From: HTCC5015 sp051747425
Lineage (GTDB): Bacteria; Pseudomonadota; Gammaproteobacteria; HTCC5015
Length of the DNA: 45,337 nt
Reading direction: 5' to 3'
Assembly: GCA_051747425.1 (NCBI GenBank)
Contig: JBNJGD010000015.1
Coordinates: forward strand, 1-45,337
Numbering within the stretch: the stretch's first letter is position 1; every line of letters starts with the position of its first letter. A model generated the notes under the pieces. That model searched no databases. It was not told the origin of the DNA and saw nothing but the letters and a program-made list of their open reading frames with translations. A program made the translations under genes and the position numbers. Positions 15,880 to 23,340 of the stretch are shown in pieces.

Positions 15880-16898
15880 GCGAACGCTATCCCTGGCACG
15901 AACAGGCCTGGCAGAGCGTTGAAGAGCAGGTGTCGCAATCGCGCCTGCCCCACGCCCTGTTGTTACAGGGGCCCTCGGGCGTGGGCAAACTCGATTTCGC
16001 TCGTCAGCTGGCACGGGGGATGCTCTGCCAAAAGGCGCCCGGCGCCGAGGCGTGCGGTCAGTGCCACGATTGCCACCTCTGCGATATTGGCGGTCATCCC
16101 GACTGGCACGAGTTGACTTTCGAGCTGACCAAAGAGGGTAAGTTGTCGCGGGAGATCCGCGTCGATCAGGTGCGCCAGTTGAGCGATTCCCTGTCCCTCA
16201 AAAGCCACGCCAGTGGCGGCAAGGTGGCGATTATCCACCCGGCCCACAAGATGAACACCAACGCCGCCAACAGCCTTTTGAAAACCCTGGAGGAGCCCAC
16301 CGAGCAGACCCTCTTGCTGATGGTCAGCGATCAGCCCTCGCGCCTGCTGCCGACGCTGCGCAGCCGCTGCCAGAATTTGCGCTTTGCCCTGCCGGATCTG
16401 GCCACCGCCGAAGAGTGGCTGGCCGGGCGAAACCCCGACCAGGATCACCAGGCCCTGTTGGCCCTGGCCGCCGGTGCGCCACTGCTGGCCGAACGGGCCG
16501 CCCGGGAAGGCTGGGTCGATCTTCGCCAGGCCTGGTTTGAACGGCTGCTGGCGGTGGCCCGGGGCGAGGTCAGTCCAGTAGACGCCGCCGCCGAGTTTGC
16601 CAACAGCGACGCCGGTCCGGTGGCGCTGCTGCACTGGGCGGCAAGTTTTTGCGCCGATTTGTTGCGCCTGGGGCGGGGCCTGGATCAGGTGCAAAACCGC
16701 GATTTTGCCCAGGCTCTGGCGCCCATGGCCCCGCGTCGGCAGCAAAGCGAACAGGCGCTGCACCGCTGGTTTGATGAGTTGCTGAACACCGCGCGGCTGG
16801 CGGAGTCGGCCTCGCTCAATGTTCAGCAGCTGCTGGAGTCGGTGTTGTTTACCTGGCAGCAACTGCAATCGCCGGCCGCCGGTAGCGGTCGGGGTTAA
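15876..16898 (+). CDS. holB: DNA polymerase III subunit delta-prime
   Basis: HolB of 340 residues, part of the clamp loader that opens the beta sliding clamp. GPSGVGK (about residues 32-38) is the P-loop-like segment, CGQCHDCHLC (about 60-69) is the zinc module, and NAANSLLKTLEEP with LLPTLRSRCQNLRF is the sensor 1 and arginine-finger region shared with DnaX. The C-terminal third is poorly conserved, as usual. It is coupled to tmk by ATGA. pilZ follows after 90 bp, as in Pseudomonas. Confidence 0.95.
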   Translation: MSERYPWHEQAWQSVEEQVSQSRLPHALLLQGPSGVGKLDFARQLARGMLCQKAPGAEACGQCHDCHLCDIGGHPDWHELTFELTKEGKLSREIRVDQVRQLSDSLSLKSHASGGKVAIIHPAHKMNTNAANSLLKTLEEPTEQTLLLMVSDQPSRLLPTLRSRCQNLRFALPDLATAEEWLAGRNPDQDHQALLALAAGAPLLAERAAREGWVDLRQAWFERLLAVARGEVSPVDAAAEFANSDAGPVALLHWAASFCADLLRLGRGLDQVQNRDFAQALAPMAPRRQQSEQALHRWFDELLNTARLAESASLNVQQLLESVLFTWQQLQSPAAGSGRG

Positions 16899-16923
16899 TC
16901 GGACAAGGACGGGCGCCGGGGCT

Positions 16924-16951
16924 TTGTCTTTTGCCGCCCAGCGTGTATCTT
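16924..16951 (+). promoter_or_regulatory. possible sigma-70 promoter of pilZ
   Basis: TTGTCT (16924-16929), a 16-bp spacer and TATCTT (16946-16951) lie in the 90-bp gap between holB and pilZ. The match is moderate. It would let pilZ be expressed apart from the long operon before it. Confidence 0.4.
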
Positions 16952-16988
16952 TAACACCTACTGCAAATCATTCACGGGAGATCGCTAG

Positions 16989-17339
16989 ATGGCGGGACCA
17001 GCGGGCCACCAGGGCATTCTCAATCTGGCAATCAAAGACAAGAGCGCGCTCTATGCCGCCTACATGCCCTTTGTCAAAAACGGCGGGCTGTTTATTCCCA
17101 GCAACAAGACCTACAAGATCGGCGACGAGGTATTTATTCTCCTCACGCTGATGGAAGAGAGCCAGAAGCTGCCCGTGGCCGGCAAGGTGGTCTGGATGAC
17201 GCCCCAGGGCGCCCAGGGCAACAAAACCGCCGGTATCGGCATCCAGTTCTCTGACAAGGACAACGGCCAGACCCGGCGCAAAATCGAGGGACACCTCGGC
17301 GGCGCCCTCAAAGCCGACCGCCCCACCCACACCATGTAG
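16989..17339 (+). CDS. pilZ: type IV pilus assembly protein PilZ
   Basis: PilZ of 116 residues, close to the founding Pseudomonas PilZ needed for type IV pilus assembly (LYAAYMPFVKNGGLFIPSNK, VFILLTLMEE, VAGKVVWMTPQGAQGN, AGIGIQFSD). The RxxxR and (D/N)xSxxG motifs that bind cyclic-di-GMP are absent, as in the founding protein, which instead works through the PilB/FimX interaction. GGGAG precedes ATG 16989. The TAG stop lies inside the first GTAG-headed REP element. The tatD gene that usually follows pilZ is not here. Confidence 0.93.
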   Translation: MAGPAGHQGILNLAIKDKSALYAAYMPFVKNGGLFIPSNKTYKIGDEVFILLTLMEESQKLPVAGKVVWMTPQGAQGNKTAGIGIQFSDKDNGQTRRKIEGHLGGALKADRPTHTM

Positions 17340-17360
17340 GAGCGGCGCCCCCGCCGCGAC
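17335..17360 (+). repeat. REP element, GTAG-headed, copy 1
   Basis: TGTAGGA followed by the palindromic core GCGGCG-CCCC-CGCCGC and GAC. A GTAG head plus a GC-rich stem-loop is the known form of REP sequences linked to REP-associated tyrosine transposases. The pilZ stop codon TAG (17337-17339) is supplied by this element. Copy 3 is identical over all 26 bases. Confidence 0.75.
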
Positions 17361-17362
17361 CA

Positions 17363-17388
17363 GGTCGGCCCGAGGTCGGACCTCCTAC
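17363..17388 (-). repeat. GTAG-headed REP-like element in inverted orientation, copy 2
   Basis: On the minus strand this reads GTAGGAGGTCCGACCTC and continues GGGCCGACC. It shares the GTAGGAG head with copies 1 and 3 but has a different stem, AGGTC-C-GACCT. It lies between the two direct copies, giving a head-to-head REP arrangement. Confidence 0.6.
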
Positions 17389-17392
17389 GGGG

Positions 17393-17418
17393 TGTAGGAG
17401 CGGCGCCCCCGCCGCGAC
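17393..17418 (+). repeat. REP element, GTAG-headed, copy 3
   Basis: Identical to copy 1 over 26 bases (TGTAGGA, stem GCGGCG / CGCCGC, GAC), 58 bases downstream. Two identical copies flanking an inverted one suggest recent duplication or spread of the element. Confidence 0.75.
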
Positions 17419-17440
17419 AGGGTTTGACCCGGCCGAAAAA

Positions 17441-17474
17441 CACAGAGCCCACCGAGCGCACAGAGGCCACAGAG
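17441..17474 (+). repeat. short CACAGAG repeat block
   Basis: CACAGAG occurs three times (17441-17447, 17459-17465, 17468-17474) in non-coding DNA. Tracts of this kind recur between genes in many proteobacteria; no function is evident. Spacing is irregular and units are too short for a CRISPR array. Confidence 0.5.
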
Positions 17475-17547
17475 ATTTTGTCTTGTTCAGAAAGCGCATG
17501 GCATCTATCCGAAACATGTTAGCGGTTTGGCCCAAGAGCCTCTATTC

Positions 17548-17572
17548 CCCCTCTCCCATTTCGGGAGAGGGG
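17548..17572. repeat. 10-bp perfect inverted repeat (CCCCTCTCCC family)
   Basis: CCCCTCTCCC, loop ATTTC, GGGAGAGGGG, followed by TTAGGGG. The sequence looks like a widespread intergenic repeat family. It could also act as a stem-loop at the end of the minus-strand aminotransferase transcript, which stops 30 bp away, but there is no T-run on that strand. Confidence 0.6.
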
Positions 17573-17601
17573 TTAGGGGATAGGGTCATCTTGTGGCTGC
17601 G

Positions 17602-18735
17602 TCAGGAAGCCACCAGCGCTTTTACGATATCCACCGCCTGCTCCAGCGTCTCCTCGCGGGTGTAGAAGTGCGGTGAAAAGCGCACGCCCGCACCGCGCTG
17701 GGCGCAGATTACGCCGCGTGCCATCAGTTCCCGGTACAGGGCTTGCGGATCCACTCCCGGATGGCTGAAGTTGAGGATGCCCGAGGCCCGGTCGGCGCGG
17801 CTGTGAATCGTGACATCGGGGATGCTCGTCAGCCGCTGGCGCAGGTTTTCTACATTGGCCTTCAAGTCCCGGTGGATTCGTTTCAGTCCGATTTCCTCAA
17901 ACAGGGTCAGGCTGGCGCCGAGGGCGTGAATACCGAGCATATTGGGGCTGCCGCACTCAAAGCGCCGGGCGCTGTCGGCGGGCTTCCACTCGCTTTGATG
18001 GAAGTCCCCGGGGTTTTCCAGGGTGTGCCAGCCGTACTGCGTCAGCTGTAGCTGTTCGCGGCACTCGGGGCGCACATAGAACACTGCCAGGCCCTCGGGG
18101 CCGAGCATCCACTTGTGGCCGTCGGCCATGGCAAAGTCGGCGCCGGCGGCCTGAACATCGAAGGGCACGGCGCCGATGGACTGAATGGCATCCACGCAGA
18201 ACAGTGCGCCGCGCTGGCGGCAGGCCTGTGAAAGTCTGGGCAAATCCATGGTCAGGCCGTCGGCGTACTGCACCGAGCTGGTGCTCAGCAACCGCGTGTT
18301 GTCGTCCATGGCCTCGATCAGGCAGGCCTCGGGGTCTTCGCCCCGGTCGATGTCCACGGGTCTCGCCTCCACACCGAATTGTGCCAGAGCCTGCCAGACC
18401 ACGCGGTTGGAGGGAAACTCCCGGACGGGATAGACCACATTGTCGCCGCGCTGCCACGGCAGGCCGAAGGCCACCGCCGAGAGGGCCTCGGAGGTGTTTT
18501 TCATCAGGGCGATGTCGTCGCCGTGCGGCGCGTTGATCAACCAGGCGAGCTGTTGGCGCAGTTGTTCCTCGCGCTCCAGCCAGCGCGGGTAGTAGCGGGC
18601 GCCGTACTCGCTGTTTTCGGCGGCAAAAGCGCTGACCGCCTCACTGGTTCGCCGTGGCCAGGGCGCGACCGCAGCATGATTCAGGTAGTGCGTGTTACTG
18701 TCGAGGGGGAATTCGCGCTCAAGATTCGGATCCAT
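17602..18735 (-). CDS. class V aminotransferase family PLP enzyme
   Basis: A PLP enzyme of 377 residues, fold type I, class V (SufS, isopenicillin-N-epimerase and kynureninase relatives). The PLP lysine is in ADGHKWMLGPEG, preceded by CVDAIQSIGAVPFDV with the Asp that contacts the ring nitrogen; RRFECGSPNMLGI and GVRFSPHFYTREE are family motifs. The Cys-containing loop of SufS-type desulfurases (RTGHHCAQP region) is not seen; the aligned segment runs straight into RFSPHFY. I therefore do not call it a cysteine desulfurase. The substrate is unknown. It is divergent from the DUF748 gene, with 79 bp between starts. Confidence 0.82.
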   Translation of the reverse strand: MDPNLEREFPLDSNTHYLNHAAVAPWPRRTSEAVSAFAAENSEYGARYYPRWLEREEQLRQQLAWLINAPHGDDIALMKNTSEALSAVAFGLPWQRGDNVVYPVREFPSNRVVWQALAQFGVEARPVDIDRGEDPEACLIEAMDDNTRLLSTSSVQYADGLTMDLPRLSQACRQRGALFCVDAIQSIGAVPFDVQAAGADFAMADGHKWMLGPEGLAVFYVRPECREQLQLTQYGWHTLENPGDFHQSEWKPADSARRFECGSPNMLGIHALGASLTLFEEIGLKRIHRDLKANVENLRQRLTSIPDVTIHSRADRASGILNFSHPGVDPQALYRELMARGVICAQRGAGVRFSPHFYTREETLEQAVDIVKALVAS

Positions 18736-18814
18736 GTCGTTTTCACTTTGGCCACTGTGACTGATATGGCAAAGTTAGCGCAGTTCTTCCTTTACCCCAA
18801 ACGGAGTTTCGCCC

Positions 18815-21268
18815 ATGGGCGCTCGAGTGAAAAAAATTGTCCTGTGGTCACTGTTGGCTTTGCTGGTGGTGCTGGTGTTGTCGATGCTGGCAGCGCCCAC
18901 GGTGGCCCGGCACTATGTGGTCGACCACTTTCCCGAGTGGGTCGAGGGCGCCGAGCTCGAGCTGGATAACATCGATATCGCCTGGTTTGCCGGCGCCGTT
19001 CGCGTCGAGGGCGCGACGGTGCGCCGTGGTGATGTGGTGGAGAGCAGTCTGGACGCCGTGGAGGTCAATATCGGTTTGTGGTCGCTGCTCACCGGCCATG
19101 TAGTGATCGATGAAGTGCTGGTGGAGGGACTGCAGACCCGGGCCAGCCGGCTCGAGAATGGCGAGTTACTGCTGGGCGGCTACCGCCTGCCGGTCGCCGA
19201 CGACACATCAGCCAGTGATGGCGACGACAGTGCTCAGAAGGGCAGCGGTGAAGAGGTGGCTGCGGAAAAGGATGCTTACCTGAAATCGTTGATTGTGCAT
19301 CGGTTTATCTTTCGCGATGGCAGTGTCAGCTGGCAAGACGCCGACACCAGCGCCGCGCTGACCCTGGAGGCGTTTCGCATCGACGGCGCCGAGCTGACCC
19401 TGGCCACTGCGGAAGCGCCCATGGCGTTGACCATGGATGGATTGCGTCTGGACCATTGGCGGGCGGTGGCCAAAACGGCGGCTGGCGCCTCATCAGTGCA
19501 TCTGGCCTCCCTCAAGCAGAGCGCGGTGGATCTGACACTGCCCGCCGGGGCCGATCCGGTGCTCATAGCGGGTGAGCTGCTTATTGAATCGCTGGGACTG
19601 GAACACGAGGGCGAGCAGGATCAACTGGCGCTCGAGTTGGAGCGGTTTTCGCTGTCGGGTTTTGACGGCAGTCAGCCGCAGAAGGCCCAGGACATGGATC
19701 TGGCCATTGCCCTCAAACGATTCGAATCCACCCGCGCCGGAACGCTGATAACACTGGACGCCGGCGCTCGCCTGAAGGCCTCGGGTGCGCTCTCCGGCAC
19801 GCTGGCTGCCCCCGAGGCATCGGCGCAGCTCTCTCTGGAAAATGTCACCTTGAACGCCCCGAAACTCGGCGAGAGCGGGGAAACCCTGCTGAACTTTGCC
19901 GCACTCGGCCTGAAAGGCGTCGACTGGGGTGAAAACGGACTGAAAATCGCCCAAACCCAACTGAAGCAATTTGAGGCAATGCCCCGGCAGACCGGCGAGC
20001 GTGCCCTGCTGGCCCTGTCGATGTTGACCCTGGAGGGTACTTCGCTGGATCTCGAGCAAAACCTTGCCATTGAGAGCGCCGTACTGGACGGCCTGTCCGC
20101 CGATGTCCAGCTGACACCCGAGCGCCAACTGGACTCGCTCACAGGTCTGAAGGCGGCCATGGACGAGGCCAAGCAGGATAAGGACGGCGGAGCGTCCCGG
20201 AAAGAGGCGGACGCGCAACAGGCGCCCACCGAGACACCCGCAATTCGCATAGGCGAACTGCGTGTCGTCGGCAACAGCCATGTCTATCTCAAGGACAACG
20301 GTGTGATCCCGTCATACGAGCGCACGCTCAATATCGAGGAGCTGGTGATAGGTACCCTGGACAGCGGCCGGAAAGACCTGAAAACCCCGCTCAAATTCGT
20401 CGCCAACATGGGCGAGTACAGCCGGATTGATCTGGAAGGGGAGTACCAGATTTTCCACCCCGCCCCCAGCGGGCAGTTGAAGGGGAAAATCACCGGGGTG
20501 GAACTGGTGCCGCTGTCTCCCTATGCCCTGGATACCACCGGCTATTTTATCCGCACCGGCCAGCTCAACAGCGATATTGACGCGGTGCTCGATCAGGCGC
20601 AGCTGAGCGGCACGGTGGTCCTGCGCATGAACAAGATCAAGCTCGCCCCCGGCAACGAAAGCCAGATGGCGCGGGTCAAGCAGCGACTCTCCATGCCACT
20701 GGATACGGCGCTGGGCATGATCCGCGACAAGGACGGCGATGTGAGCCTGGAGATTCCCCTGGAGGGCAACATCAATTCCCCCGAGTTTGGCACCGGCGAT
20801 GTGATGGCCACCATTACTTCCAAGGCCCTGACACAGGCCTCTGTGTCCTATCTGAAGTACGCCTTCCAGCCCTACGGCGCCATGATCAGCGTGGGCTCCT
20901 GGCTGGGCAAAAAGGCCACCGCCGTGCGCCTGGATCCGCTGCGCTACGAGCCCGGCGAAACGGACATCAGCGACGACCAACGCGGCTACCTCGACAAGGT
21001 GGGCGAGCTGATGGCCAAGCGCGAGGGTATCCGTGTCACGCTTTGCGGCGTTTCCGGTGAGCGCGAGCGCCTGGCCCTGTCGGCCGGGGAGGGCACAGAA
21101 CCGGTCGAGCAACAGGTCCTGGTGAAGCTGGCCACCGAGCGCGCCAATGTGGTGCGCAGTTATCTGGTGGACGAACACGGCATCGCCACCGACCGGCTCT
21201 ACCAGTGCCAGGCCCGGTTTGATGCCGGCATGGGCGACAGTCAGTCCGCCGTCTTCCTGGAAATTTAG
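18815..21268 (+). CDS. DUF748 / AsmA-like envelope protein
   Basis: A protein of 817 residues with one N-terminal membrane anchor (about 7-27) and a long periplasmic part. The C-terminal half holds the DUF748 signature: YALDTTGYFIRTGQLNSDI, then LDQAQLSGTVVLRMNKIKL, DVSLEIPLEGNINSPEFG and SVSYLKYAFQPYGAMISVG. DUF748 proteins belong to the AsmA/YhdP/TamB-like group of beta-groove proteins proposed to carry phospholipids between membranes. The last 120 residues (ISDDQRGYLDKVGELM to RANVVRSYLVDEHGI) resemble an OmpA-type peptidoglycan-binding fold without clear key residues. The middle (about 130-480) is poorly conserved. Role inferred only from the family. Confidence 0.8.
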   Translation: MGARVKKIVLWSLLALLVVLVLSMLAAPTVARHYVVDHFPEWVEGAELELDNIDIAWFAGAVRVEGATVRRGDVVESSLDAVEVNIGLWSLLTGHVVIDEVLVEGLQTRASRLENGELLLGGYRLPVADDTSASDGDDSAQKGSGEEVAAEKDAYLKSLIVHRFIFRDGSVSWQDADTSAALTLEAFRIDGAELTLATAEAPMALTMDGLRLDHWRAVAKTAAGASSVHLASLKQSAVDLTLPAGADPVLIAGELLIESLGLEHEGEQDQLALELERFSLSGFDGSQPQKAQDMDLAIALKRFESTRAGTLITLDAGARLKASGALSGTLAAPEASAQLSLENVTLNAPKLGESGETLLNFAALGLKGVDWGENGLKIAQTQLKQFEAMPRQTGERALLALSMLTLEGTSLDLEQNLAIESAVLDGLSADVQLTPERQLDSLTGLKAAMDEAKQDKDGGASRKEADAQQAPTETPAIRIGELRVVGNSHVYLKDNGVIPSYERTLNIEELVIGTLDSGRKDLKTPLKFVANMGEYSRIDLEGEYQIFHPAPSGQLKGKITGVELVPLSPYALDTTGYFIRTGQLNSDIDAVLDQAQLSGTVVLRMNKIKLAPGNESQMARVKQRLSMPLDTALGMIRDKDGDVSLEIPLEGNINSPEFGTGDVMATITSKALTQASVSYLKYAFQPYGAMISVGSWLGKKATAVRLDPLRYEPGETDISDDQRGYLDKVGELMAKREGIRVTLCGVSGERERLALSAGEGTEPVEQQVLVKLATERANVVRSYLVDEHGIATDRLYQCQARFDAGMGDSQSAVFLEI

Positions 21269-21281
21269 CCTCGAATCGGGT

Positions 21282-21310
21282 TTGACTCGCCGCGCCGATA
21301 TCGGCATAAT
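21282..21310 (+). promoter_or_regulatory. sigma-70 promoter of tRNA-Arg
   Basis: TTGACT (21282-21287) and CATAAT (21305-21310) are separated by exactly 17 bp, a near-consensus promoter. The following TCGCGGCC is a GC-rich discriminator of the kind known at stringently controlled stable-RNA promoters. The tRNA begins 17 bases after the -10. Confidence 0.85.
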
Positions 21311-21327
21311 TCGCGGCCTCAAACAAA

Positions 21328-21404
21328 GCGCCTGTAGCTCAGCTGGATAGAGTACTCGGCTACGAACCGAGCGGTCGGAGGTTCGAATCCTTCCAGGCGC
21401 GCCA
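21328..21404 (+). tRNA. tRNA-Arg (anticodon ACG)
   Basis: A 77-nt tRNA with CCA encoded. Acceptor arms GCGCCTG / CAGGCGC, D-arm GCTC...GAGT, anticodon arm CTCGG-CTACGAA-CCGAG with anticodon ACG, and T-arm around GGTTCGAATCC. The A at position 34 is expected to be edited to inosine by TadA, so this tRNA reads CGU, CGC and CGA. It has its own promoter and terminator. Confidence 0.97.
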
Positions 21405-21411
21405 TATCTAG

Positions 21412-21445
21412 AAAGCCCCGATGCCATACGGTTTCGGGGCTTTTT
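21412..21445 (+). terminator. rho-independent terminator after tRNA-Arg
   Basis: AAAGCCCCGA (21412-21421) pairs with TCGGGGCTTT (21434-21443), and the right arm runs into a T-tract. It ends the tRNA transcript and isolates the LOV genes downstream. Confidence 0.9.
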
Positions 21446-21552
21446 ATTGCTCGACACTTTGTGACCTTCGTCATATGTCGCCAGAGCGTCTACACTTGTA
21501 ACATGATTGCACCCATCCACCGGTGCCTGGACATAATAATAAGAGGGAAGGT

Positions 21553-23274
21553 ATGACGAATAGCGAGATTGAGGCGCGGATTGCCGACTTCGTGCCTTCA
21601 CAGGACATTCTTGATGCTGTCACAGTGGGAGTCGCTGTGGTGGACATGCAGGCCGAGGATCGGCCGCTCGTATATGTAAACCGTCGCTTCAGCGAGATTA
21701 CCGGCTACTCTGCCGAGGAGTCACTGGGGCGCAATTGCCGCTTTCTGCAGGGTGAGAGCACTGCCGCCGACAGCGTCAAAGCGCTCCGAGAGGCCATTGA
21801 TTCGGGCCGTTCCGTTGAGGTGACACTGAGAAACTACCGCCGGGACGGGCGCTCGTTCTGGAACCACCTGAATCTCTCGCCGCTGCTGGATGAGCGGGGG
21901 CGCTGCACCTATTATGTTGGCGTCCTTGAGGATGTCACCCAACAGCGCGCCGCCGAACAAAGGTTGGTGCATCAGCAGAGCCACGACGCCCTGACCGGCC
22001 TGCCCAACCGGGTTGCCCTTGAGCGCCGCATTCTCGATGACTACCGCTACTCCGGCCAGCGCACGACCGGCGTCGCCGTGTTGCTGGTGGACATCGATGA
22101 TTTCAAAACCGTTCGCAATATCCTCGGTTACGATGTCAGTGACGAATTGCTGGTCTCGGTGTCTCGCCGACTGGAAAAGCTCAACGGCCCCGGCGATTGG
22201 GTGGCGCGTCTCGAAAGTGATCAGTTTGCCGTATTGATGCCCCGGGTAGAGCCTGAGAGTGAGATCATCCAGCGCGCAGAGGTGCTGTTGCAGGCGGTGT
22301 ACGAACCCTATTTTGTCGCCGGCAAGGACATCCACATGACCGCCAGGGTGGGCATCAGCACGACCAAAAAACCGGCCGAGGATTATCATAGCGTATTGCT
22401 TCAGGCCGAGCGCGCTTCGGAGCGGGCCAAGGAGCAGGGGGGCAATTGTTGGCAGTGGCACGCGGACGAGGCCTTTCAGGCCAGTGAGCGCGAGCTGGAC
22501 ATTCGCCGCCACATTCGCTCGGGGATCGACAACGACGAGTTTATTCTTCACTACCAGCCACTGGTGGATGCCGAAAGCAGCCGTATTCACACCGTCGAGG
22601 CGCTGATCCGCTGGGTTCGGCCGGACCACGGCATTATTGCGCCTCTGGACTTTATTCCGGTGGCCGAGCGCACCGGTCAGATCATCGACATTGGTCGCTG
22701 GGTGCTGCGCCAGGCCTGCAAGGACATCAGCGTGATCAACCAGAACAACGGCGATCACTGGCGCGTGGCGGTGAACATCTCTCCCCTGCAGTTTCGCCGC
22801 GACGGTTTCTTTCAGGAGCTGGTGGATGCCCTGGACGACGCCGACCTGCGACCCGAGTATCTGGAGTTGGAAGTCACCGAAAGTGTGCTGATGTCGGGTG
22901 CCAGCCGCAGTATTGATCTCTTGAACCGAATCCGCGATCTCGGCGTCAGTGTGTCGATTGATGACTTTGGCACCGGCTACTCCAGTTTGAGTTACCTGCG
23001 TGACCTGCCCATCAACAAGGTCAAACTGGATCAGAGCTTCATTATGGACATCGCCGACAATGCGAAAACGGCATCGATTGTCGAGGGCGTGATTGGCATT
23101 GCCCACAACCTCGACCTGCATGTGGTGGCCGAGGGGGTGGAAACCGAATCGCAGTTTGCCAAGCTTCAACAACAGCGTTGCGATTCGCTCCAGGGCTTTT
23201 ATTTTGCCAAGCCTCTGGCCCGCAGGGAGTTGATGAAATTGCCGAGAAAACTACCTTTGAATGTCAGGATTTAA
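21553..23274 (+). CDS. LOV-GGDEF(degenerate)-EAL protein, predicted blue-light c-di-GMP phosphodiesterase (LOV variant)
   Basis: A cytosolic protein of 573 residues. Residues about 18-130 are a LOV domain, a flavin-binding PAS domain: VYVN, then GRNCRFLQG with adduct-forming Cys62, RNY (94-95) and FWN (102-104). The Gln that senses the flavin adduct in canonical LOV domains (GVQ) is Leu125 here (YYVGVLEDVT), and the first flavin-phosphate Arg is Ala. Residues about 135-300 are a GGDEF domain whose motif is replaced by LESDQF, so it should not make cyclic-di-GMP. Residues about 312-565 are an EAL domain with E349-A-L, NISPLQF, EVTES, DDFGTGYSS (470-478), K491 and AEGVE, a complete phosphodiesterase set. 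The start at ATG 21553 follows GAGGGAAGG. Confidence 0.9.
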   Translation: MTNSEIEARIADFVPSQDILDAVTVGVAVVDMQAEDRPLVYVNRRFSEITGYSAEESLGRNCRFLQGESTAADSVKALREAIDSGRSVEVTLRNYRRDGRSFWNHLNLSPLLDERGRCTYYVGVLEDVTQQRAAEQRLVHQQSHDALTGLPNRVALERRILDDYRYSGQRTTGVAVLLVDIDDFKTVRNILGYDVSDELLVSVSRRLEKLNGPGDWVARLESDQFAVLMPRVEPESEIIQRAEVLLQAVYEPYFVAGKDIHMTARVGISTTKKPAEDYHSVLLQAERASERAKEQGGNCWQWHADEAFQASERELDIRRHIRSGIDNDEFILHYQPLVDAESSRIHTVEALIRWVRPDHGIIAPLDFIPVAERTGQIIDIGRWVLRQACKDISVINQNNGDHWRVAVNISPLQFRRDGFFQELVDALDDADLRPEYLELEVTESVLMSGASRSIDLLNRIRDLGVSVSIDDFGTGYSSLSYLRDLPINKVKLDQSFIMDIADNAKTASIVEGVIGIAHNLDLHVVAEGVETESQFAKLQQQRCDSLQGFYFAKPLARRELMKLPRKLPLNVRI

Positions 23275-23340
23275 ACTGAGCCGTCGAGCGTGTCGTACAC
23301 GGATTGCGTATCTCAAACACAGAGTGGGCAGTAAAGGGCT

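Noticed and set aside
16989..17339. PilZ as a cyclic-di-GMP receptor for the LOV-EAL proteins
   Set aside because: The RxxxR and (D/N)xSxxG binding motifs are absent, as in the founding Pseudomonas PilZ, so a direct link is not supported.
17441..17474. CACAGAG repeats as a CRISPR array
   Set aside because: Units are 7 bp, spacing is irregular (2 to 11 bp), there are only three, and there are no cas genes.
17602..18735. Cysteine desulfurase SufS/CsdA
   Set aside because: The active-site Cys loop is missing and no suf or isc genes are nearby.
21328..21404. tRNA-Arg as an attachment site for an integrated element
   Set aside because: No integrase gene and no repeat of the tRNA 3' end were noticed downstream; the next genes look chromosomal.
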